NCBI RefSeq assembly: GCF_023343835.1
Contig: NC_064447.1
Location: forward strand, 806,001-870,000
From: Lagopus muta
Lineage: Eukaryota; Chordata; Aves; Galliformes; Phasianidae
Length of the DNA: 64,000 bases
Direction of reading: 5' to 3'
Position numbers and translations under genes: made by a program. Below the pieces are notes generated by a model. The model searched no databases. It saw only the letters and a list, made by a program, of their open reading frames with translations, and had not been told where the DNA came from. This document shows positions 1 to 10,222 of this stretch, in pieces; the stretch's first letter is position 1, and every line of letters begins with the position of its first letter.

Positions 1-1090
1 GTCACACTATCTCCTACCCCCAGTTATCAGTTGATCATATCCAAGCATTGTTTTCAGTCATGAACTTTTGAACTAGTAATTTTCGTCAGCCAAACTCCAC
101 TTGAGTTAGCACAACAGCACATTTTTAGTAAAGTGGTGATTGTCCATTTTCAATAATATCTCTGTACATAGGCATTGTATGCTTGGAGCTATCTCCCCTC
201 TTTGTTATCTGGAGTAAAGGTGAGAGAAAGGCAAGGCAAAGGTAAAGGCTTCCAAATATACGAAGTTTGGCAATTCCAGTCATTGAACCAAATTCCTGAA
301 GTGCTGACCTTAGCACCTCTTTTTCATCGTCACATCAGATTTCAAGGATATAACCTAAGTATTTCTATCAAAGCCAAAGTTTTGGCCCCCAACTCAGACC
401 TTTTGGTTTATACCAAAAAACTGTGCAACTACCACAGTCGGGGCTTTTTGAGCAATCAGTGCATCTGTTGTGCATTTGTATTAACCTCTTCTAATGTACT
501 GTGGTACTGCTTCTGTCCTTATGCTATGCTGGCTGAAAATAACTCCAGGGGAATTAAGCTAGGATGAAGCTGTTGCAAAGACAAGAAGAATTATTGCGAT
601 TTTCATGTGCATATGAGCATTTATGAATGATTATCAATTCTGAACCATGTTTTTCTTCCCCGGGATTTAAGAAGAGAGCTTAATGAGATGAACTGCTATC
701 CTCAAGGTGCTCAAAACTTGTATTTTAAGGCAAAATAGGCAGATATTTGGTGTTTTAAAAAGTCAGAATTACTGGGAGGTAGTTCACAAAACCTCCAACT
801 TTTTTTTTTCATAAAGCTTTGCTATGCTTCACATTGCTTTTGAGTGCTTTTTGAAGTAAGATTCTTGGCTGAGAGTGTTTCTTCTGCTCCATATTAGTAA
901 CCAAACCATCTTGGCTCTGCAGACTAAATGATCTCCATAGTTGGTGCACACAGATATCTTTTTACTTAGTCATATCAAACTTAATTGATTGGGCTTATTT
1001 ATGTGCATGGGGACGTCATTCATACGATTAAAAACCGGTGATATTGGTGTGCTCACTGATACTCATTTACTGTCATTCAATTAATAAACA

Positions 1091-1125
1091 TCTTTTTTTC
1101 TTTTTTTTCTTTTTTTTTTTTTTTT
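1091..1125. repeat. Poly-T run
   Basis: Near-uninterrupted T homopolymer broken by two C residues, in intergenic DNA. Confidence 0.9.
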
Positions 1126-2587
1126 GCCTGGATTTAAATAATTTTTAGACTATCTGACCTTGGTTATAATGAAGTTCTCTAATGTTTGGACATTATGCAA
1201 AACAGCATTTGACTTTGTAAAGCTTGAGAAAGTGATTCAGCTTCCAGCTTTTAGGGCTCATTCCTGCTTGTGATTGTTGAGGAACCTCAGAGGCACTTAT
1301 GGGTTTGGTTGATCAATCTGACAGAAGTTGGCATGGGAGGGAAAGCGAGTTATTGGATCAGTTGAACCTGGCTTTAAATTTTGGGTTCAGTTCACACCAC
1401 AGAACTTGTCTTAAAGGCAGACTTTTACCAGATGCTTTATAGATTTGTAATTCTCTCCATGTATCAGGGCAAGGCCAGCGTGCACTTGGCCTCTTGCCTT
1501 TGCACAACATATTAGAGTGGTTGGGATAGAAATGAGAACATCATTTGCTGAGGTGGCACATGTTTTCATTAATCTGTCATCTTGCACCTTATAATAGGAT
1601 AGATAGCAGCTTCAGGATTGAGCCTCATATACAGGGGGTAGGAGCAGTGAAAATTAATTTTTTTTTCATTATCTTGAATGCTAACCCATCTGTCAGATAA
1701 TGTGCAGAACATTGCTTGTTGTGTTTTTCTATGGAGAAACTAATTAAAAGATTATAGCTTCTGTGTTTAATAGTCATTCAAAACGCATTGGTGACACTGC
1801 TTGCCATTCAAATTTCATCATGTTGAGTGCAGCAAAGGGAAAGCATGCTGGCACTTCCCTCTTCTGGATTCGTTTCCTCTCATTCACTCTCTAATCTGAT
1901 CTCCCAGGGTATCACGTGAGTGCCTCTGTTTGTTAATGAATGCCCAAAGTTAAATGAAACCCGGCGTCCAGCAGTGAGCAGGTTTACTTTGTGCAAGGAC
2001 CCACTGGCAGACAACTGGTTTGATGTCCAACAGAGAACTGACTTCTTCAATTGTGTGTAATAATAATAAAAAAAAACCCTTTGGCATACTTTGGAGCTAG
2101 AAACTCTTCTGTGATATTGGTAAATAAAAGCTCTTAATAATGGTGCAGAGAAGCAATTACTGTTAACTGCATCCCTCACTGTCCAGCTGGGATGGGAGTT
2201 TCCACTGCCAGCAACTAAGGCTAATCTCTCCAAACCCAGCATCCCTCTATTTGAGATCCTGTCTTCTGCTGTTGCTGCTGAGTGAGACTTTGGTTAGACA
2301 TGTGCTGTGTCGCAGCTCTATCAAAATCTTGCTCTGCCCTAAAATCAAGAGGTTTAAATAGCACTTGGCATCTTTAGGGAAGAATTTTGCTTTAAATAAT
2401 AGCTCAGCTGTGATTTGCAATTAGAAGTGAAGGAGTGGACTGCTTCTCTCAGTTCTGCTATCGTGACTTAAGCTACAGTTTCCAATTTTAGAATTGCTAA
2501 ATTCAGTGGATTTTGAAATGCGAGGAACAAAATATTTTGCCAAAGAATTGGGAGCAAAAAGTAATTTGGGTATTTGAATCTTCTCTA

Positions 2588-2634
2588 ATATGTATGTACA
2601 TGTATACATGTATGTGTATATATACATACATATG
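2588..2634. repeat. TA/TG/CA alternating simple repeat
   Basis: Imperfect alternating purine-pyrimidine run of TATG, TACA and TATA units. Low-complexity DNA with no coding meaning; the short frames that cross it are artefacts. Confidence 0.85.
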
Positions 2635-3888
2635 AAACTTAGGAAAGTAGGAAATACAAATGATGTGGCTCTTACCGTGTTTGCAGTTTACCATCCAGCT
2701 GGCTGGGTTATAGGACTGACTTTGGGAACAGAACCAGGACAGTGCAAGGACCTTGAACCCCTCCTGTGCTTCCAGTGAAGTTTAGAAGGGTCAACTTCAG
2801 CTCCTAAAGTGCAGCGCTGAGGTGGTAAAGAACACTGTCAGTCATGGTGACCATTTTCTGTCTCCCGTTGTATAGGCAGGGTGAGGTGAATACGTGCTAA
2901 ATACCTTGGGAGTCTGAGTGACTTAGATGCATCTTCTCAGCCATGAGGAACAGCACCCATCAGCTGCTCAAGAAAGTAGGTCCAAGACCTACAAAAAGCC
3001 CAGGCAGATCCTCTGTGTGATATTGCATAAAAACATACATCTAAAAGTGGCAGATTATGAGGATTTAATTGCAGTCCAAGTGAAGATTATCCCCAGCAGA
3101 GATTAAATGTGCCGGTGAGGCATCACACAAACTGCTTTGCTTTGTCTCCTTGTTATTAACGCTTCATCACCAAAGGCCAAAGCAGCCATGAGATGACAGC
3201 ACTGCATGTGAAGTGCTATCTATTTGCAAGATCTGTGAGGTAAAAAGGAGTTGACATATTATCTTCCATCCCTAAGTGTGTCTGTTGAATTACACTTTGC
3301 AGCCTGGCTGGCAAACAAACCATTGGTTCTGAACTGTTCTTTCTAGCAAATAGCTGCAAAACGTGAAAGGTCCAACAGCTCAAAATTGTCCATTTCTTGT
3401 TGATTTTCACAAGAGGGCAGAAGTAGGAGATCTCCACTGCTCTTTCAGTGCTGTGTTCTTCACACTGCAGTCATTTTATACGTTTTCACCTCTGTTCCTC
3501 TGCATACATATGCAGCTTATTGACATTAACCAGTTGGGAACAAAGACTTGGGAAGTCCATTATTGAAATGAATGCTTAGTATGTGATTTCTAATTCTCTT
3601 AAAAAAAGTTTTCAAGTTTTCATATTTATTTCTACTTTGTTTAAACTCTGCAGAAAGAAACTGTCATTGTCCAGCACTGTCACACGTATGGGGTGCTTAG
3701 GAGACCTACCAGAACTGAAATATGAGTCATAACACTGACTTCGGGTATTAGGTACAGTATTTCTCTTACTGCAATTATATTATATCATAACTTCTGTGTT
3801 TTCTGCTGCTTGACAAATAGTGAAATGATCACAGACCACCCCTTGGTGCCACTTTGGGCACAGCCCCTAGCTGCAGTTACTCCCTTGG

Positions 3889-3914
3889 AACTGATCACTC
3901 CCTAGTGATCAGTT
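3889..3914. repeat. Perfect 11-bp hairpin, 4-nt loop
   Basis: AACTGATCACT and its exact reverse complement are separated by CCCT. A CTCCCTTGGA direct repeat lies on both sides (about 3880 and 3918). Confidence 0.8.
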
Positions 3915-4197
3915 GATCTCCCTTGGAAACAATAGGGCTGCCAAGGGCTACACTGGAGAGGAACTGATTGCAAACTCGTTGCACTTTTTGATCAAAATGA
4001 ATAGCATTGCATCTTGATTGGTTTACCGTGGCACTTATACTTTTCTAAAGAAGAGCAATGGTTTGATAATGAAAGAATTATTCAGGCAAAATCGACAATA
4101 TTTTAAGAACCCTGACAACTGATCCTGGTAAAACTACAAATAAAACTGAATTCAGAATAGAGGTCACACAATGAGCAATTGATGCTGAATTCTTTAC

Positions 4198-4227
4198 TTT
4201 TATTTATTTATTTGTTTGTTTGTTTTT
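4198..4227. repeat. ATTT/GTTT tetranucleotide run
   Basis: Tandem ATTT units pass into GTTT units; a simple repeat. Confidence 0.85.
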
Positions 4228-4502
4228 CAGTTCTGTGCTCACTTGAGTTGATTCACTCTCACAATGAGTTCCTTCCAGGACATATTCTCCACAATCCTCA
4301 GGATTTTTCTCTCCGTACTATTAAAGTTCTTCTTTCTCAGTTATTACAGTCTCTTTCTGGCTGAGACCCTCTTTCATTCTTGAAGGACCCTTTTAAAAAA
4401 CCAAATGCAAGAGCAAAGCTGCTTACTATTCATGTTCACTAAGAGAGTTGCTCCTAGTAACCCTTTTCTTTCAAAAACAAAAAAAAAATCAATGTATAAC
4501 AA

Positions 4503-4568
4503 ATTGATTTCAGCAAGAGCACGTTAATGGGGTAAGAAGTAGTGGTTAATAGGGTAAGAAGTAGAGCT
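4503..4568 (+). repeat. Left arm of a long inverted repeat, with internal 22-bp tandem copy
   Basis: The stretch from 4503 to 4542 is nearly identical to the reverse complement of the right arm at 5293-5336, with only about three mismatches. The part ending GGTAAGAAGTAG is repeated in tandem in this arm (second copy ending near 4564) but present once in the right arm. The arms enclose a CR1 element and about 200 bp of other sequence. Confidence 0.8.
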
Positions 4569-4732
4569 GCTGTTGATAAAACATGTTCTGTTTGCATGCC
4601 CTTGCACTGGGTTATGGCGAAGCATAGATGAGGTTTTGAATGGAGCTTTGATGAGAGCTTGGACCCCATGGTTGGTAAGATAATGAGAATGGAGGAATAT
4701 TTTATAGGCAGTTACAGAAGAAATCACCTACT

Positions 4733-5250
4733 GTGTCCAGGTCTGGAGCCCCCAGTACAAGAAAGACAGGGAGCTGTTGGAGAGGATCCAGAGGAGCCAC
4801 AGAGATGATCAGGGGGCTGCAGCACCTCCACTACAAAGACAGGCTGAGGGAGCTGGGCTTGTTCAGCCTGGAGAAAAGAAGGCTGTGGGGTGACCTCATT
4901 GCAGCCTGCAGTACCTAAAGGGAGCCTACAGACAGGAGGGGAGTCAGCTCTTGGAAAGGGGAGATAACAGCAGGACAAGGGGAAATGTTTTGAAGTTGAG
5001 GGAGGGCAGATTGAGGTTGGATGTCAGGGGGAATTTCTGTGCTAGTAGAGCAATGAGGTGCTGGAACAGCTGCCCAGAGAGGCTGTGGATGCCCCGTCCA
5101 TCCCTGGAGGTGTTCAATGCCAGGTTGGATGGGGCCCTGGGCAGCCTGGGCTGGTATTAAATATGGAGGTTGGAGGCCCTGCATGTGGCAGGGGTGTTAG
5201 AGATTCATGGTCCTTGAGGTCCCTTCCAACCCCATGATTCTGTGATACTT
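4733..5250 (+). mobile_element. CR1 LINE, 5'-truncated
   Basis: Plus-oriented CR1 3' part. It reads in order the ORF2 end (a frame resembling [20 protein letters not shown]), the region for wnrlP-type C-terminal residues, 'gtggatgcccc', 'aggctggatggggccctgggcagcctgg', and a 3' end of 'ggtcccttccaaccccatgattctgtgat'. The ORF2 frame is broken, so this is a dead copy. It lies between the arms of the inverted repeat at 4503-4568 and 5293-5336. Confidence 0.92.
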
Positions 5251-5261
5251 ATTTATCCTGT

Positions 5262-5293
5262 TTATGAATACCCTGAAGTCAGGGTATTCATAA
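5262..5293. repeat. Perfect 32-bp palindrome (15-bp arms, 2-nt centre)
   Basis: TTATGAATACCCTGA at 5262-5276 is followed by AG and then its exact reverse complement at 5279-5293. It sits between the CR1 3' end and the right arm of the larger inverted repeat. Confidence 0.9.
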
Positions 5294-5336
5294 GCTCTAC
5301 TTCTTACCCTATTAACACGCTCTTGCTGAAATCAAT
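5293..5336 (-). repeat. Right arm of the long inverted repeat
   Basis: Reverse complement of the left arm (4503 onward), beginning with AGCTCTACTTCTTACCC. It directly abuts the 32-bp palindrome. Confidence 0.8.
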
Positions 5337-5339
5337 ATG

Positions 5340-8300
5340 CTTACAGGGGACTTTACATCAAGCACTGTACTGCAAAAGGTCTACAACTGCTTTCTTCTGG
5401 GAAAACTTGGAGCACATCAGGATGGAGAATTTTGAACAGATGAACAAATGTCAGATAGTTACCTATTTTACTGCACAAAGGATGGTTTTATTTTATTTTA
5501 TGGATAATGTTTCCCAAGTAGGCACTTATGGTTTAATGCAAAACAAAGGATGAAGAAGGGATGACAGAATGGCTCCTCAAGATGGTACGTATGGGGTTCA
5601 AGGGATCTGTTGCAGACTCAGCACTGAGGTACATGCAGCAGGGGCAGACGCCAAATGTAGGCTCCAGGTATTGGAAAACAGAGGTGTACAGTGACTAGTC
5701 AGTCACAGGTCTGACCCTTCAGTGCAGACCTCTGTTTGGTAACACTATTTAGTCATCTCTCTCCATTTGTAACTACTTATTTCAGCAGTGAAGTCAGGAG
5801 TGAATCAATTTTTACATTGAATGAGACAGCTAATGCTTATCTGGTTTGACTTACAGTGGGTGAGAGAGAGATGAGGAATCAGAAAATTGACATAACTAGA
5901 TTGTCAATATGAGGGACAGTCAGCTCTCAATTGTGCCATTGCTTTATGAAGAAGGGGAACTACACTGCATGCAGAAGGATGAGGTAAGTATGAATATTTG
6001 AACCAGTCTGGCTGTAGCTGAAATGAATTTAGCAAAGGCTTTTTTCCAGCTAAAATCCTGACAAGGTTTTGGTTACACTTGTCAAGGCACAAGTTTCTTT
6101 TTGCAGTACCACATTAACATAGGGGCTCAGTGGTGATATGAGGAGTGGGAGAAGAGATTTCTGTGTGACGAAAACAAGGATGTGAGTGGGTGTGTGCCAG
6201 CCTGGTGGTGGTATGACTGCAGTTAATGTGGTCATGCCAAGCTGGTGAGCTGGTAAGAACCATCCAAGCAGTGGCTGAAGCCCACACTTGTGGTCTATGC
6301 TATTGCCGATTCAGGTGTGCCTATATAAGGTACAAACATGCCTTGGATTGCACAGCAGATCAGTCATTGTCTGGGTCAGATGCCTACCTTTTCTCTTGTT
6401 TCTGCTCTCATCTTGATTTGTTCTTCTAAGAATTCTGAAAATGCCTCCAAGTTGTGCTCCCCAGCATAGGGCACCTCCTAGAAAGAGTTTGAAGATTAGG
6501 AAAGTCTTTAACTCTGTACACAAAGTGCTGGAAATAGCAGCATAATTAGCTGAAGGATGTCCATGTTTTAGATTGCCCGCGCTCTAGACTTTTGCTCTTA
6601 GTTTAAAAAGTGAAGGTAGAATTGCAGCAGTTAAACGTTTGCAAGATATCTGGGGAGCAGAGTATTTTGCAGGTCCAGCTGTGATATTCTAAGCTGTCTG
6701 AACATTTTTATGGAAATTCAAAATCCAGAAACGTTGTTAAAATCCACATTCCCCAGCTTGAATATTCAATAAGAGCAGCAGGAAGGGGAGCAGTTACATT
6801 ATTTTTCTTACACTTCACTTTCAGTTGGGGGCTCATGAGAGATTTTCTTAATAAGTTTAGTGAGATGCACTTTCAATTTAGGTCTTTACAATTCTCTGAA
6901 TGAGTCTGAGCATCATACTCTCTTTTAAAGACGTTGGGTTTGGTGTTTTTTTTCCCAAATACTATCACTTCCAAGCGCCCTCTGGAAGTCTGAAAGGATC
7001 TTGCACAAATCCTTCAGTGAAAATTTGTAGAAGCCCATGCGTGCCACTTCAGGAATTGTCTGCTGTCAACCAGAGTCTATTTAGACTTAGGCAAACGCCT
7101 TTTCTCACCTGAGGTAATCTAGCTTCTCACAGAGACCAACAATGCTGTATTACTTTATACCAGATGCTGTTATGCCTGATTTGAGTTCAAGGGACTATAA
7201 ACAGAAGACCTCCATTCCCTGGTGAATTCACTAGATGTATACATGGGTTTAATATTCCCCATGCAGTAAGGTATTCTCTTGTAATAAAAGATGTTGCAAC
7301 CTTGAAGGCATCTTTTCTTTGCAAAATTAACTTTCTTGAGTAATATTATTTGATTCCTCCAGAGGCAATTAATATTCTCAGATGAGTCCTGCTCCACTCT
7401 AATGGCTGAAATAGAAATTTCTCAGACCAAAGACCTGTAAAACCAGAGAAGCAGTTGATCCTTGCTCTGGTTACTGAGGATATGTGTCAACATTTCTCAT
7501 TAGAGCAATCAGTGCGTAAGTGTATGTCAATGTTATTTTTCTTACTTAATCCATAGAAATAAATCAAATAACCTTAAAATCTGCCTGAAAAAATGCATGT
7601 TTTTCTCTCACATTTGGACTTGATGACGCAATGGATGAGTTGTTCATCTCACAGATGATGCCTGGTCACTCTTTCCTCCACACAGTCATTCCACTCTCTT
7701 GTTCCTCCAGCTCTGACTATAGCTGTTCTTGGAATAGAGCTACATGCCGGATTTAATTGTTCTTTGGGGGAGGAGGAAACTTTTCTGTCTCACTGAGAGT
7801 TGATTTTTGCTTTTGACATCAGAAGGTTTTTTTTTGTCTTATCAATAGCCATCTAGCAGTGCATCCTTATGCTGAAATCAATGGTTATTAAACAGTGAGA
7901 ATGAAAAAATAACATAGGAACACAGAGCTGGTGGTTTGGAAAACTGGATCCGTGCTTAAGTGTCCAGCTACAGATGGAGGTGTCTGAGCTCATGTAGCCC
8001 CACTTAACTCCACACTAAGTGACTTCAGGTTTAAAAATAAATTAATTATTAAAAAAATGAAATAAACCACCAAGTTTGCATCCATTGTGAGCAAGAGGGT
8101 CACTCATCTTTAGCTTCAGAAAAAGCTGACTTCTTAGATTGCATAGATGGAGTGTGACTGGAAAGCAGACAGTTCATGCCCTGCAGACCAAGCAGATGCT
8201 CCTGTCTGTAGGAGGGGAGTGTGATCTCATCAGGCCAGAGTGCATGGAAGAGTCTGTGTAAGAATGTGTTCTTTAAGTAGAGAACATGATAACCCAATCT

Positions 8301-10040
8301 AGAAAACAGCTATGAGTCATGTTATATTAGCCACATTTCCATTGGCTTATCATGAGCTGGCTCAAACTCCTTTATTTATATTTGAGTGCTTTCTAGAGTC
8401 TTAGGATAGCTATTCCATCTTTAGAATGCTACCTGCTTCCACACTAGCTTTCAATTCATCCTTAGTCTTTAAACAACATGGAGGATCAACAGGGGCCGTT
8501 AGAAGACTCGTGTTTGTTTCCAGCACTATGTTTGTGTGAAATCAGGGCTGTACCAGGTGGTGATGCTGGCCTGTAGATATGTCTTGTTCCTCTTCCTTCT
8601 GCACATTCCTCTTTGTCTCCAAGACTTTTCTGTTAGCTTTTCATTGGCAGAATAAGAAGCAGGGACTGTGAAGGTGGGGTAGTGCCTATACAGTATGTCA
8701 TGCTCTGTGTATTGGCAAGTTGGGGTATAACTGCACCCTTTCTTTGGTTAACTTCTAAAAAGGTGTAAATGTACTTGGAAGAATTCCTGGTATAACTGCT
8801 GGTTGGGTAGAAAATGGCTGAGGCTGTTGCAGTGACTGTGTATTAATGGCTTGAGTGTGTCTCCGGTTATTTATGATGGTCTGTGGCCAGCTGTCCTTTC
8901 ACTGCACTAAGAAGGAAGGCTGGGACGTGGGTCAGCCACTGCAGGAAGCTGCAGGACACCTGCATTGCCCATCAAGTACAGGCTAACATCTCCAGTACCA
9001 AGGGACCTGGCATAAAAACATGGTGCACAAGCAAGAAACAAACTTAGTATTTTAAGTCTGAAACAATCCCTTAATGGCTACTGAAAGATATTACTGATTT
9101 TTTTACAATCTGGCATTTATTATGAGAATTTCATGGATTTCTGCTCTCCTGTTTAAAGACAAAGCACAATGTGAGTGTGCAGGACTATAGTTCAATTCAT
9201 TAGAAGATGGGCATGCACATCTGAGAGCAAAATATCTCCCTAAAAGATTAAATGAGAACATGAGCAAATGTCTTCAAATTTAATTTAAGTTTGGGACTAA
9301 AAAGAAAAATGAAAAGCTTAGTAATGTCTTAATTATAGCGGTATCTCAGAATTTAATTTATTTTGGCTTCAGATGTATTTTATTTTTAATGAGATTGTAT
9401 ATGTAGATGGAGGAATATAACTACTTGTCTAATATTTTTCTTTCTTTCAGCTGTAGCATTTTCTGATTATTCTGTAACATGGCATTAGGTAGCATATTCT
9501 GAAGATCATTAGTCTTGACAACAAATATTTCTTCCCTACTGAGACTGAATGAAATAAAATTACTGGCAGAACTGCACAGGAGTAAGTCTTGAGAGCTGAA
9601 TGTTGTGAAAATTTAGAGGATGTGACAAGTGATAGCAGTATTTTACAGCCTAGTCATAGCTGCTTCAGAGTTGTTCTGTGACTGTCTGCCTCTTGCCGTG
9701 GTTTGAAGAAAGGCCTGTAGTGACGAGGAGTCTGGCTCTCATGATGAGGAGTTTGCTCTGAGGTGAGGCTGTTGATAGAACCCAGATGGGAGGCTGCTAA
9801 ACAGCAGAGAATAAGGCAGCAGTGAGGTCCCAGATGGCGAATAGAGCAAAGGCTCTTGCTACAGCTTCACGTTTCAGAGACAGTGGAAGAGTTTCCCCTT
9901 TAATTCAGATTCTTGTTCATAATGAGCTCAGTGTTGAGTAGATAAAGAGCAAAGCCTTGCTTAAAGGATGTGCTTCCATCTGACATGCACACACAGTCCC
10001 CCATCAGCATGCAGCTGTGCCATCCCCTCAAGTTTCTCAC
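5340..10040. other. Intergenic DNA or PDILT 3' flank, no gene recognised
   Basis: No exon-like block was found on either strand. The coding tail expected for PDILT (an acidic and lysine-rich stretch ending in a KEEL-like ER retrieval signal in mammals) was searched for on the minus strand by eye and not seen. The PDILT frame stays open from exon 9 to a stop at 9900, which is described under PDILT. Confidence 0.5.
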
Positions 10041-10222
10041 CTGGATATCGGGTCCAGCAGGGAAGAGTCTGAAGAAGGGATAGCGATCCATCACAACTGA
10101 CAGGACATCGTTTGCTGTGACATCTATCTTTGCAATGATTACGTCCTTGTGGCTTTGATATTTCTCTCCTAGCTCATCCCAGATTGGCAGAAGTTTTCTG
10201 CAATCATAGGACCAAGGGGCAT
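10041..10222 (-). CDS. PDILT: PDILT coding exon 9 (second active-site position)
   Basis: Completes [20 protein letters not shown] (SYDC at the CxxC position) and continues to [16 protein letters not shown]. Acceptor GCAG. The GTGAGA donor after DIQ is consensus, but no convincing next exon was seen. Read-through would add 47 residues and stop at 9900. Confidence 0.92.

Larger units (their letters stand above)
1..4500. other. Intergenic DNA, no gene recognised
   Basis: AT-rich sequence beyond the recognised 3' end of PDILT. All open frames are short, lack family resemblance and are not bounded by convincing splice sites. It holds a poly-T run (1091-1125), a TA/TG-rich simple repeat (2588-2634), a short perfect hairpin (3889-3914) and an ATTT/GTTT run (4198-4227). 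A distant PDILT terminal exon on the minus strand cannot be excluded, but none was seen. Confidence 0.6.

Noticed and set aside
9900-10040. Possible PDILT terminal exon from GATGGAAGC with a loosely similar SFKQGF stretch
   Set aside because: The resemblance to the human GEHTLKGF region is weak. The implied intron would be only about 60 nt, and the AG acceptor near 9980 would join in a different frame. Kept only as read-through.
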